From the NCBI GenBank assembly GCA_024291935.2, contig CM044322.1:25481405-25545404 (forward strand): a stretch of DNA of 64,000 nucleotides, in the 5' to 3' direction. A model generated the notes under the pieces. The model did not search any database. It worked only from the letters and a program-made list of their open reading frames with translations, and was not told the origin of the DNA. Shown one piece after another: positions 34,160-45,466 of this stretch. A program made the position numbers and the translations under genes. This DNA is from Okapia johnstoni. Its lineage: Eukaryota; Chordata; Mammalia; Artiodactyla; Giraffidae. Each line of letters begins with the position of its first letter. Positions within the stretch are counted from its first letter, which is position 1.

Positions 34160-35170
34160 TTCTAAGAGCTCTACAAATGACTTTCCTGCCTCCCTGCCTT
34201 TGTGTTTGGAACTATCCTGAGAGTTGATGACAGGAGCCTAGTGGGTGGACATCATAATGTCCCTTTTGCACAAAGCTGTTTGGAGAACAGTTTTGCTATG
34301 CAATTGATATATTTCTTTACCCTCTCTGCTCCCTTCCCCCTGTACTCTACCATGATGCCACTCTAGAATGGAGGGTAGGTCATCAAGTAATTATGGAATC
34401 TTCAAGGGTTATATGTAGCCACCCATATCATAGCCTCACTCTGACTCACTGAAACAAGAACCCATCCCAAGTGCTTACAGATTTTCTAGATCAGCTCCAC
34501 CCTTTGAGAAGTGGGAACCACTGACTATTCATCTATGGCTTAAGTAACTCACTCACTATTCCTTGGTGTGGCATATAAGGGGATGTTCCACAAGGCCTGG
34601 AGATCCCTCCACATGGAAATAAAAGAATCAGTGAAGGGGTTTTTTCCCAACATACACCCATCTCTGTCTATTCCCCTTTTGTTTACAATAAGTAAAACTC
34701 TATGTCGTCTGTATTTTTTCTTTTGAAAATAATCTGCCAGCCATTTGCAGACATTTCTGAAATTATGAGTGTTTTCTTTCATAGCAACAAGTACCATAAT
34801 AAATAAAGGTACAAACATCACTTTAAATAAGCAGGTGATTTTTGTAGATAACTGTAGTACAATAATACATTTACTGATAACAATTTATCTTTAGATCTGG
34901 ACCCAAGTTCCAATTTGATGGACAAAATAACAGTGTATGTACCTGACATAGATGTTGTAGCTCTTTGTATGGCAGTTGGACACCAGTTAACATGCGTCTG
35001 GCTAGGTGGACCCAGGCAAAGGTGGCCTGCATGGAGGTGCTGTGTCCTGAGTGATGGCAGTCCCACAAGGATGAGACTGTGAACATTTACATGAGGCCAG
35101 TTTCTCTACTTGGTTCCCTCAAGAGCTGTCCTTACAGATGAGACACTACTGTTTTCAGGGTCAGGAATCA
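34160..35170. other. unassigned non-coding DNA
   Basis: No exon or named repeat. The minus frames of 71-90 codons at 34549-35086 overlap one another and lack domain features. Confidence 0.4.
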
Positions 35171-35574
35171 TGTTGTTGTTGTTTCACTAAGTCACTAAAT
35201 CATGTCTGACTCTGCTATCCCATGGCCTGCAGCACACCAGACTCCTCTTGTCCTCCACTGTCTCCCGTAGTTTGTTCAAACTTATGTCCATTGTGTCAGT
35301 GATCCTGTCTACCCATCTCATCCTCTGTAATCCCCTTTTCCTCCTGCCCTCAGTCTTTCCCAGCATCAGGGTCTTTTCCAATGAGTTAGCTCTTTGCATC
35401 AGGTGGCCAAGGTATTGGAACTTCAGCTTCAGCATCAGTCCTTCCAATGAATATTCAGGGTTGATTTATTTTTGATTGACTGGTTTGATTTCCTTGCAGT
35501 CCAAAGGACTCTCAAGAGTCTTCTCCAGCACCACAGTTCAAAAGCATCAATCCTTTGGTGCTCAGCCTTCTTTA
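35171..35574 (-). mobile_element. BovB LINE 3' fragment (antisense)
   Basis: Antisense BovB from ttgttgttgtttcactaagtc to gctcagccttctttatt. The minus frame 35187-35447 keeps the C-terminal BovB wording (GLMLKLKFQYLGHLMQRANSLEKT, here with substitutions). Confidence 0.9.
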
Positions 35575-35927
35575 TTATGTGTAGAAATATCTCCAGAAAG
35601 AATGAAGAGGCTGGGATGATGGGAATGGGTGACTGATGTGAATTTATTTTCTTCCTGCTCCTGTTCATGTCTTCAGGAGCATTGGAATACCTGTTCTGGG
35701 CCAGTGGTGGTGCTGGCTCTTGTAACCTAGAGAGAGTGGAAGACACTTCCATTTATAATCATCCTCCCCTGGGATGCCAGCTGCAGCAAAGGTGAAACAC
35801 CTGGAGCAAGGAACCTAGATCTTTTTTCTAATGATGTGTTAATTGGAGATGCATTACTATGTGGCAGTGGTTTTTAAACTTGGTCTTAAAACTGGCTGTG
35901 TTATACTCTTTATTACTGTCTATGTCT

Positions 35928-36136
35928 GTGAAAGTGTTAGTTGCTCAGTCATGTTCGACCCTTTGCGACATCATGCACTGTAGCTCACCAGGCTCCTCTG
36001 TTCATGGAACTCTCCAGGCAAGAATACTGGAGTGGGTAGCCATTCCCTTCTCCAGGGGATCTTCCTAATCCAGAGATCGAACCTGGGTCTCCTGTATTGC
36101 AGGCACATTCTTGCCATCTAAGCCACCAGGGAAATC
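35928..36136 (-). mobile_element. Bov-tA SINE, antisense
   Basis: gtgaaagtgttagttgctcagtcatgttc to taagccaccagggaaatcc. Full length and moderately diverged. The 69-codon forward frame ending SSVHGTLQARILEWVA is SINE-derived. Confidence 0.93.
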
Positions 36137-37050
36137 CTAAGGGCCCCTAAAAGATTTTGCTTATGTCCATTAAATTTACCACCATAGCAATCAAACCTGA
36201 GGAATTTTATAGTTGTTTATTAATTTATTTTAAAACAACAAACATAAGATCTGTATTATGTTAATGTAAATAACTTGTGAAAAATTACTATCCTACTAAA
36301 CAAAAAGTCTTGAGAAGAGTGTCATTGTGTTACGTTTCTGCAAATCTCTTTAATGTGTGGCTTAATGGGAGACATTTGGATTCTTACATCTGCTTCTACA
36401 ATTACTCTGTTGCAATATCGCACATTATGTAGGCACTGAAAAACTCCACTGTATACTCATGAGAGAATAAGAATGAACAGGCAAACTGACATCTTAGAAT
36501 TATCATAAATAGAGTTTTGATCTCACAGATACCATGAGAGGATTTGGGGGCCCTTTAGTGTTGCCCAGATGACATGCTGGGAATGCCAGTTGTATGGAAA
36601 TCTATCACACGTGTGCATTTACTGAAGGTACTCATGCACCCAAAAGTGATAGGGTTCTTTGGAACTGAATCACAGTTCAAATATTTGTCCAAAGTTTAAA
36701 CCTGTGTTTTTTTTTTTTTTAATTTTCATTACCAAGACAGGAAAAACGAGATTGGACAAAAGATTGATAGCAGAAAATGAGGGCCAGTGGTGTTCTGGAG
36801 CTGGCTGCTTTTTGAACATTCAGGAATTCTGCCGGTTGTTAAACTATTAGTAGCTGGAAATTTGCCATGGCAGGAGTATTTATACCATGGAAATAAGCAA
36901 AGTTTATATATCCAGGCCTTCTTATTCTCAGAGAGCTGCTTTAGCAGCCCACCGCGTGCAGATCTTGCACTCAGAGATCCAACATGGCGGCCAAGGACAT
37001 AACCCACCCACTTTTTTTTTTGTTGTTTGCTGTTAGTACGTGTGCGTTTT
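36137..37050. other. unassigned non-coding DNA
   Basis: No exon. The part at 36720-37010 is more GC-rich and contains a perfect YY1-type motif. It may be an old LTR remnant, but I cannot establish that. Confidence 0.35.
36981..36991 (+). promoter_or_regulatory. YY1-type motif (aacatggcggc)
   Basis: An exact match to the AANATGGCGGC form of the YY1 recognition sequence. YY1 sites of this form are common near start sites and in retroelement 5' regions. Nothing else here proves a promoter. Confidence 0.4.
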
Positions 37051-37252
37051 CCGTGTGCTCAGTCATGTCCAACTCTGCCACCCAATGGACTGTAGCCTGC
37101 CGGACTTCTCTGTACATGGGATTTCCCAGGCAATGATATTGTGAATGGGTGGCTATTTCCCCCTCCCAGAGATCTTCCTGACCCAGGGATCAAACCCATA
37201 TCTTCTGTGTCTCCTGCATTGTAGGTGGATTCTTTACCTACCGAGCCAATTG
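37051..37252 (-). mobile_element. Bov-tA SINE, antisense, diverged
   Basis: From cgtgtgctcagtcatgtccaactctg to acctaccgagccaattgggt. The head terminus is eroded, so it is older than its neighbours. Confidence 0.88.
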
Positions 37253-38260
37253 GGTATAGTAGATTTTTATTTTGTTTTCATTGTTTTAATCTGCCGTGTA
37301 CATAGGCAGACAAGCTCCCTCACATAGTTTTTTTTTGGTCCTAACCCCTAGCTTGATTCATACATTGATGTGGACACTTTTCCTGTAAGCCTGACCTCAG
37401 AGGCATTTATGCTTTTCTCTGTGGTTCCATGTGTCCTTTCTATGTGTGGAGATTGGAACATCTCTTCTGTAAAGTCCATGGCTTTTACTCCTGCCCATGA
37501 TGTCATAGGGGTGGTGTTTGCCTCTGATGTTTTGGTAAAATGGTTTAAGAACTGGAGCCCACCCTTTTCACGTGAAGACAAAGTCGCACCAGGGCCTGGC
37601 ACGGGTTACCACCTTACGCAGACGGTTGGCATTATCCCCTGCAAGGATTTACTATTATTTGAAAATTAATGGGAGCTCCATATTTTCAGGAGGGGGAATG
37701 GGGAGCTGTGATTTACAGATCTCTCACTTACCATCTGTTCATTTGCTTCTAGGCACTGCTTTCACTGCCTTAGAAATTAAGGGAAATTATGTTAAACGAT
37801 CACAAATTCTCTTTAAAGTTTCATTTTGGAGAAAAACAAAACAAGGGTTTTAAGAAGGACTAGCTCTTTTTCTGTGGGTCGATATAGTACAGATGATAAA
37901 CCAGGGCAAAAAGAGTAAAATGAAATTTTGTTTGGGTTTGTTTTTAATTAAGCCCTAAATAATGATTCTCTCTGAATGTATGGAAAGTGACATCAGCTAG
38001 CTCTGAGATCTATTTGATAAATTTTGCAGGCTCCCTGTTGCTAGTAGTGAAATGAGAACAGGTAGGATGAAGCTGAAGGAATTCCATTCTATCCAGTCAT
38101 CAGATGCCAACACCACCATCCCAAATCAGGAAATCTTCCTGTTTCTAACTTCCTGTCTCCAGGAATGAAGCAGATTATACATGTCTGTCTCTGCTAGTAG
38201 AAAATCTTATGAATTTTGTCCTTAAAATTTCTGTGAAAACACACCACCCCACCTAGTCAA
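37253..38260. other. unassigned non-coding DNA
   Basis: No exon or clear repeat. Frames of 84-99 codons at 37348-37853 overlap on both strands and show no domain. Confidence 0.4.
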
Positions 38261-38317
38261 TTCTAGGGCCTATCTACCCTGATTTTATTCAATGTGAATA
38301 CATGAAAATCTAGTTTC
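38261..38317 (+). repeat. 57-bp direct repeat, left copy
   Basis: Left copy of a 57-bp sequence repeated at 38552-38608 with four mismatches and no gaps. Both copies start ttctaggg and end aaaatctagtttc. The pair brackets the BovB at 38328-38551. Confidence 0.93.
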
Positions 38318-38327
38318 TTTTTTTTAT

Positions 38328-38551
38328 TATTCAGTTGCTAAATCATGTCCAATTCTTTGAGACCTCATGGACTGTAGCATGCCAGCCTCCTCTGTCCTCT
38401 ACCATCTCCCAGAGTTTGCTTAAATTCATGTCCATTGAGTCGGTGATGTCAGCCAACCATCTCATCCTCTGTCGTCCCCTTCTCCTCCTGCCCTCAATCT
38501 TTCCCAGCATCAGGGTCTTTTTCAATGAGTCAGCTCTTCACATCAAGTGAC
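38328..38551 (-). mobile_element. BovB LINE fragment (antisense) between long direct repeats
   Basis: Antisense BovB, attcagttgctaaatcatgtcc to agctcttcacatcaagtga, preceded by a T-rich run (38318-38325). The flanking 57-bp direct repeat is far longer than the 9-13 bp duplications seen at other BovB copies here. Confidence 0.9.
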
Positions 38552-38608
38552 TTCTAGGGTCTATCTATCCTGATTTTATGCATTGTGAATACATGAAAAT
38601 CTAGTTTC
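38552..38608 (+). repeat. 57-bp direct repeat, right copy
   Basis: Right copy of the repeat at 38261-38317, 53 of 57 positions identical by eye. It begins at the exact end of the BovB sequence. Confidence 0.93.
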
Positions 38609-39133
38609 ATACATGAAGTTAAAGAAGATACTGATGATTCACTTTACATTAGGAGTCTTAGAGAATTCTTGCATGTAATAAATTCTTAAAATGAATTCAA
38701 AATGACATCTGGTATTCAGAAATTAAATGTACGCTCTACTTTTCAGGAACATGTTGATTTTATAAAGCAAGATGTACACCTGTATTTAAGAGTCTTTACT
38801 TGGGAAAATTTCCTTACATGTAAATTTTCTCTATTTATTTAAAGGCTTTTTAGCATATTATTTCTTAAGTAGATAGAGAAAACCATTTATTTTTACAGCA
38901 CTTGGATCTTATTTTAAGAATATCAGACATGCAGGGTTGAATTTATTGTACTGCTTCAGTTGCTGGCTGCATCATTGCTGGTCCATGCAGGGCACTTCTC
39001 TTTGCTACCAATATATTTATTTTACTAGTTTTCTTCCAATTTTTCCTGCTGAAACAAAAAGCTGGGGCAGGAAGCATGGTGGAGGATAACACGGAGGTAG
39101 AAATGCAATTTTACATAGGATAGTCAGGGAAGG
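38609..39133. other. unassigned non-coding DNA
   Basis: AT-rich. Nothing recognised. Confidence 0.4.
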
Positions 39134-39162
39134 CCTCCTTTTTTAAATTGAAGTATAGTTGC
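39134..39162 (-). mobile_element. L1M 3' fragment (antisense), left stub
   Basis: ttttttaaattgaagtatagttg is the antisense L1M 3' end. The element resumes at 39885 with ttgatttacaatattatattag, so the BovB/SINE composite at 39164-39883 was inserted into it. Confidence 0.75.
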
Positions 39163-39163
39163 C

Positions 39164-39343
39164 CCTTGGAAGGAAAGCCATGACAAACCTAGACAGTGTA
39201 TTACAGAGACATTACTTTGCCGACAAAGGTCCATATAGTCAAAGCTGTGGTTTTTCCATTAGTCATGTATAGATGTGAAAGTTGGACCTTGGAGAAAGCT
39301 GAGCGCTGAAGAATTGATACCTTCGAATTATGGTGCTGGAAGT
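39164..39343 (+). mobile_element. BovB LINE (sense), part before nested SINE
   Basis: ccttggaaggaaagccatgacaaacc, acattactttgccgacaaagg, agctgagcgctgaagaattgat: sense BovB reverse-transcriptase 3' region. It continues at 39540. Confidence 0.92.
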
Positions 39344-39539
39344 AGATCAGACAGTAAAGAATCTACCTGCAATGCAGGAGACCCGGGTTTGATCCCTGAA
39401 TTGGGAAGATCCCCTGGAAGAGGGCAAGGCAACCTGATCCAGTATTCTTGCCTGGAGAATCCCAATGGACAGAGGTGCCTGGCGGGCTACAGTCCATGGG
39501 GTCGCAAAGAGTCAGACATGACTGAGTGACTAAGCACAG
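39344..39539 (+). mobile_element. Bov-tA SINE nested in BovB (sense)
   Basis: acagtaaagaatctacctgcaatgcagg through ggtcgcaaagagtcagacatgactgagtgac. It interrupts the BovB between ggtgctgga and agacaattgagagtc. Confidence 0.93.
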
Positions 39540-39883
39540 CACAGACAATTGAGAGTCACTTGGACTCCAAGGAGATCAAACCAGTCAATCCTAAAGGAAA
39601 TCAACGCTGAATATTGATTGGAAGGACTGAAACTGAAACTCCAATGCTTTGGCCACCTAATGCGAAGAGCCAACTCATTGGAAAAGATCCTGCTGCTGGG
39701 AAAGGTTGAGGGCAGGAGAAGGAGTTGGCAGAGGATGGGATGGTTAGAGAGCATCACCGACTCAGTGGACATGAATCTGAGCAAACTCTGGAAGGTAGTG
39801 GAGGACAGACGAGTCTGGCGTGCTGTAGTCCATAGGGTCGCAAAGCGTTGAACATTACTTAGCAACTGAACAACAAAAACAAC
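39540..39883 (+). mobile_element. BovB LINE (sense), part after nested SINE
   Basis: gagagtcacttggactccaaggagatc through gcgtgctgtagtccatagggtcgc to the tail aactgaacaacaaaaacaac. The frame 39618-39851 encodes BovB C-terminal residues (GLKLKLQCFGHLMRRANSLEK) and is disrupted. Confidence 0.93.
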
Positions 39884-39884
39884 A

Positions 39885-40630
39885 ATGGTTGATTTACAAT
39901 ATTATATTAGTTTCAGATACATAACATAATGATTCAATATTTTTAAACTATGCTTTATTTAAAGTTATCATAAAATATTGACTAGATTACTTGTGCTGTA
40001 CAATATATCCTTGTAGCCTATTTATTTTACATACAGTAGTTTGTACCTCCTATCTCTTATCCCTTTCTTGTCCCTTCCCATCTTCCCTTTCCCCACTGGC
40101 ATCCACTGGCTTGTTCTCTCTTATCTGTGAGTGAGTTTCTATTTTGTTATAGTCATTCATTTGTTGTAGTTTTTAGATTTCACATGTAAATAAAAGCATA
40201 CAATATTTGTCTTTCTCTGTCTGATGTATTTCATTAAGCATAATACCCTCCATGTCCATCCATGTTGTTGCAAATGGCAAAATTTCATTCTTTCATATGG
40301 CTGAGTAGTATTCACTATATTAATATATCACACCCTCTTTAGTCATATCTTGATGAACACTTAGGTTGTTTCTATATCTTGGCTATTGTAAATAGCTATG
40401 AACATTGGGATGCATGTATCTTTTCAGTTCAGTGTTTTCATTTTCTTCTAATATATACCCAGTAGTGTAATTGCTGGATCATATGGTAGTTCTATTTTTA
40501 TTTTTTTCTTTGGAACTTTCATACTCTTTTCATCATGGCTGCACCAATTTACATTCCCACCAATAGTGTACTAGAGTTCCCTTTTCACCACATCCTCACC
40601 AGCGTTTGTTATCTGTGGACTTTTTGATGA
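39885..40630 (-). mobile_element. L1M 3' fragment (antisense), main part
   Basis: Continuous antisense L1 3' sequence: ttgatttacaatattatattagtttcag, tccatgttgttgcaaatggc, gctggatcatatggtagttc, accaatttacattcccacc, ending near tgttatctgtgg. Confidence 0.88.
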
Positions 40631-40914
40631 AAGCCTTGCTGACAGGTATGAGGGAGAAGCCTCCTTTTGAACCTAAAGGAGATGAAGGAGTGGTCGATGG
40701 AAATGTATGGGTAGGTGTATTTAGGACTGAGACATGCAAGTGCAAAGGTCCCGAGGCCAGAGTACACCTGCTATGCTTGTGGAGCAGCATGAGGGCCAGT
40801 GTGGTGGAAGCAGAAGAAACTGGACAGGATGCAGAGATGGGCCCGTTGGAAAGGTCACTTTCAGGTCCTAACAAGGGCTTTGGTTTTTACTCTAGGAAAC
40901 TAGTGGAGGGTTTC

Positions 40915-41410
40915 GAGGCAGAGTGACATGATTTGACTGAAGTTTAGAAATAACGTTCTAACTGTGTTGGGTGGAGTCTACACGATGTGAGAATAAACAC
41001 GATGAGAAGCAAGGTGACCAGTTAAGGTGCTTATTTGGTGATCCAGAGGGGAGATGGTGGCAACATGGTTTGGCACAGTAACAGTCGAAGAAGGGGCCTA
41101 GGCCTATTTTAAAGAACCAACAAGATTTACTGATGGATTGTCCAGTTTGTGGAGTGTGAAAGAGCAGGAGCAAATGAAAGGATGGAGGTGGCCAGGAGGT
41201 GGCCATTTGCCAAGAGAGTCAAGATGGTGCAGATTCGGTGTGGAGCTCAGGAATTCAGATTTGGAAATGCCAAGTTTGATATGCCTGATAGACAGCCAAG
41301 GGCAGATGTCAGAGTAGGCAATTGGACATATAAGTCTGAAAATTTCAATTTGAGGATTGTAAATGTATCATTGGTGCTTAAAGCCTGAAGAGTGGATGAG
41401 ATCATGAGAC
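40915..41410 (+). repeat. old interspersed repeat, family unnamed
   Basis: Same family as 16560-17045: gcagagtgacatgatttgactgaag, gatttactgatggattgtcc, atgccaagttttgatatgcctgatagac, agtaggcaattggacatataag. The 79-codon and 106-codon frames across 40606-41388 follow this repeat and are not genes. Confidence 0.5.
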
Positions 41411-41449
41411 CTGGGAGTGTAAAGGAATTGAAAAATGCTCCAAGAACCT

Positions 41450-41825
41450 TGTTCTGGCCCACATTCCCACCTCAGGGTGTTTGCACTTACTGTTCCCACT
41501 CTCTGGAACCCTATTTCTCCAAATAGGTGCATGGTTTACTTCCTCATTTCACTCCTCTTTCTGCTTAATTTTCACTCCTGTAGAGGGTCATTCTTTGGCC
41601 CTTTCTATTCCACCTCACCTCCTCTGGCTTTGTCTTCAGAGTGTGTATCATTACCTGAGATGGAGGGACATATGCTTTTCCTTACTTGTTTACTGTTAGT
41701 GTCCTCCAACTCAAGATGAGATCATGCAGGCGGGGACTTAATTTTATGCCCAGCTTTATCCCAGCACAAGGACAGCATCTGAAACACTGTGTAGTCAATA
41801 AACATTTGCTGAAACAATGAATAAA
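41450..41825 (+). repeat. L2 LINE 3' end
   Basis: cccacctcagggtgtttgcacttactgttcccactctctggaaccc, later tacttgtttactgttagtgtcctcc and agtcaataaacatttgctgaaacaatgaat follow the L2 3' region in order. The 94-codon forward frame is repeat-derived. Confidence 0.8.
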
Positions 41826-41880
41826 CAAATTCCCTCGTTTCTAATTGAAGTATTCTTGGAGATTCATTTATTCATGCATG

Positions 41881-42099
41881 TGTGTTAAGTCACTTCAGTC
41901 ATGTCCAACTCTTTGAGACCCCATGGACTGTAGCCCACCAGGTTCCTCTGTCCATGGGATTCTCTAGGCAAGAATACTGGAGTATGTTGCCATGACCTCC
42001 TCCAGGGGATCTTCCCAACCCAGGGATCAAACCTGAGTCTCTTATGCCTCATGCATTGGCAGGTGGGATCTTTTACCACTATCACCACCTGAGAAACCC
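41881..42099 (-). mobile_element. Bov-tA SINE, antisense
   Basis: tgtgttaagtcacttcagtcatgtcc through tctccatgggattctctaggc to atcaccacctgagaaacccc. Confidence 0.93.
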
Positions 42100-42521
42100 C
42101 ATGACTCATTCATTTTATTTATTAACTAGTAATTCATTATTAGGCATTCACTGTAGGAGTCATTTCTAGTGTTGGAAGCTATAAAATAGACAAAGGTTAG
42201 ATCTGGAGTGACAAAATGCTTCAGAAAATCTTCCAGTAATTTTTTGTACTTGACACCAACCCATTAAGTCAATATGAGGTGAAGAGACTTAGAGCTATGT
42301 GAATATCATTGTATTGTTAGATCTGCTTTAGTACCACCAGTCCTTAAACCAAGTATTCTAATACCTATTGATATTCTGAAGCCATGGATTGGCAGTATCA
42401 TTTAAGAGGGAATTTTAATATCTCACTGAGTTTCATTAGAGTGGCCTTAAGTTGTTGCACAGGATTGATCTTTTTTGGCCAATGACAGTGGGACTTGTGC
42501 TTTGGCTTTTTAACAGCGTTG

Positions 42522-42858
42522 TTGTTGTTGAGTTGCTAAGTCATGTCTGACTCTTTGCGACCCCATGGACTGCAGCATGCCAGGTTTCCCTATCCTTCAC
42601 TATCTCCCGGAGTTTGATCTCAAATTCATGTCCACTGAGTTGATGATGCTATCTAACCATCTCTGGTTAGAGTCCTCTGCTGCCCTCTTCTCCTTTTGCC
42701 TTTAGTCTTTCCCAGCATCAGGGCCTTTTCCAATGAGCCAGCTCTTTGCATCAGGTGACCAAAGTATTGGAGTTTCAGCTTCAGTAATAGTCCTTCCAAT
42801 GAATATTCAGAGTTGATTTCCTTTAGGATTGATTGGTTTGATCTCCTTGTAGCCCAAG
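42522..42858 (-). mobile_element. BovB LINE 3' fragment (antisense)
   Basis: gttgttgttgttgagttgctaagtc through tctttcccagcatcagggcc to gatctccttgtagccc. At 42652-42671 a small hairpin (tctaacca/tggttaga, 4-nt loop) replaces the normal BovB wording. Confidence 0.92.
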
Positions 42859-45252
42859 TGAAATCTTATCACTATAAATTCTGCCAAAATCACCAGTGTT
42901 GAATATTGCCTCCTTGAAACTCTTCTGAACCATCACATACCCTGGCCTCCCTCCTATCTTTGAACTGCCCCTTTAGGGTTCTTTGGCTGCTCTTTCCACC
43001 TCCATAGTTATGCTCTCTGCTCTTTCTCTCTCTGTTACCTTCCCTTGGCTTCACCTGCCATCCCATATGTTATCAACAGTGAAATATCTATCAGACTCTT
43101 GTCCTTTGGGAGCCCCAGACATATACCTCTGACTCATCACTTCTTTCAGGATGTTCATCTGTCATATCAAAATTGACATGCCCCAAATTGAACCCACTTT
43201 CTTCCCAGAAACAAATCCTCCTCCTGACCTTGCCAGTTCAGTGAATAGCTTCTCCACCTTCCTGGTCTTGACTTCGAATTGTTTTGTGACTCATCCCTAA
43301 TTATGCTGTGGATATGTTTGCTGTTCCCAAAGTGGACAGTTTCTGTTTCTCTGTATCGAGTTTGTTTACAAGCTCTTTGGAGCCTCCCTATGCAAGGCTT
43401 TAAACAGACTTCATCCCAACCCAATGAAAAGATTCCCTGTGGTGGCTTAATTTGCAAAATCTACCCTCATTCTTTGCTGAATCATGTCATGTCTGCCTCT
43501 CATTTGGTGAAGGTATACTTATATTCCAGATAAATACTAGGTATTTTATAGCTCTGGCTTAGGCAATGAGTACCAGAGTTATCATGACCAGCAATGCTAC
43601 CTAACTAGCTTAAAATGGACAAAGTTACAAATGCTTTCTCTGTGAAGATGGATGTCAAGCATGGACAGTCCCACAGTTAGCCTTCAAGGCTTCTGTTTCC
43701 TACCATACTTGTCAGGTTTTTCTTTTTCTGCAGAAGAAATAGCCTAAATTTACATTGATTTTTTTTTTTAGAAAAAAAAGATTTGTTACAGGCACAGCAG
43801 ATGTTGTTTGTGCCTGGAGGTAAAGGTTTAGGTTGAATCAGCTTCATCCATTTATCCATCTGTTTGTTCATTCAACAAGCATTATTGAAAGCTGACTTTG
43901 GTGCTTGATGCTGGTCAGTCAGATGGATGGTATGGTTCTTTTCCTGCCCTCGAGTTCCTTTTCTAGGTCATGGTTGTACTAATTCTGTCTGCTTGCTTAA
44001 TGTTTATTGGCCTTGAGGATGTAATCACTCACTCATTCATTCATTCCTCCATTCACTTCTTTTCCAGTTTCCTCCTCTGTCTAATCCTTAGCTACTATCC
44101 CTTTGTAGATGTTTCAGTGTGTTTAGATTCCTTGCTTGACCTTTACAAGTACATTCAGCAGATAATTACTGGGTCCCAAACTTTATATAGATGCCATGCA
44201 AGAGCTTGAGAATGCAGTAATAAACCAATAGCATGATCCAGGCTTAATGGTTTTCTGTGAACATTACACAGGCTTCCATACTCTCCTTGCCTTCTAGGAA
44301 GTTATGTTCAAAAATCATACCTGCTGTAACCATGACCAGTCTAAACTGTTTTATTAGTTTTCTCTTGTTTCCAAGAAGGGAAATAATACAGCATACAACA
44401 ATTCTCCTTAAAAACAGGATTTGGGAATATTGTTTCTATAGGAAAAATCACTGCAGAGCTTGCCAGGCAGGATTATAGTCTGGTTAATCACAGTCCTGAT
44501 ACTGGTCAATATTATTAGACCAGTGTTTTAAACCATACAGCTACAGAAACAAGGCAATCATCAGCCACTATTGCATGCCATGTTATTTCTCTACCTTTAA
44601 GGATTTTCAGGAAGCGGGGAGGGTTGGAAGAAGATAACAGGGTGTTTTAAGTGCTGTGGATAATCAAGAGTGTTTTTCTTTAAGTGCCTCTTAAATATAT
44701 GCCCGTGTCCCTTTAAATCTGTCACAATAAAACATCTCATTTTAGGTGATGTATGACAAGGAGGCAATCACCGTTAATCAGAATGACACATTTCCGTTTG
44801 TTTACGGAAGAGAAGGTGGATGAAGGTCATGAATAAGAAAACAAAGCAGCTGTGTTTCGTGTTGTTTGGGGTTTCTTTTGAAATTCATTTAGGAAGTTCA
44901 TATTCCATCATTTTATGCTCTCAGCATCATTCATCCAAATTGCCAGAAGACCTTGTGAGTGAAGATGGAAATATTTTGTCTTCTCTCCTGAGTAGAGAAA
45001 TAGGTTAATTTCCTCTGGGTTCCTTGACAAATTTAGGCCTGGAAGGTATAAAATCTCAGAATTTCTGGCTCCAGCTATCTCTTCAGGGGGTACCAGTTCC
45101 ATCCTCCATGTAATAAGATTATACCTGCAAGGTTAATGTTCCAGCTGGTTGCAGCCCTGCCCCTAGGAGATGTGGAGAGCAACGGATTCGAGGCCAATGC
45201 TTTATTAGAAGCAGACATCAAGAGCCTCTCTCCACACTCCCCTCTTTGCATT
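42859..45252. other. unassigned non-coding DNA
   Basis: About 2.4 kb without exon or clear repeat. Overlapping frames at 43167-43533 (96 and 84 codons on opposite strands) show no domain. Confidence 0.4.
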
Positions 45253-45466
45253 TGGGCTTCCCTGGTGGCCCAGATGGCAAAGAATCTGCCTGCAATGCAG
45301 GAGACCAGGGTTCGATCCCAAGGTTAGGAAGATACCCTGGAGTAAGGGAATGGCAGACCACTTTGGTATTCTTGCATGGAGAATTCCATGGAGAGAAGAG
45401 CCTGGTGGGCTACAGTCCATGGGATTGCAGAGTCAGACATGACTGAGTGACTAACACTAATGCTAA
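45253..45466 (+). mobile_element. Bov-tA SINE (sense)
   Basis: gggcttccctggtggcccagatgg through cctgcaatgcaggagacc, gttcgatccc and cagacatgactgagtgactaacac. Full length. Confidence 0.94.
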
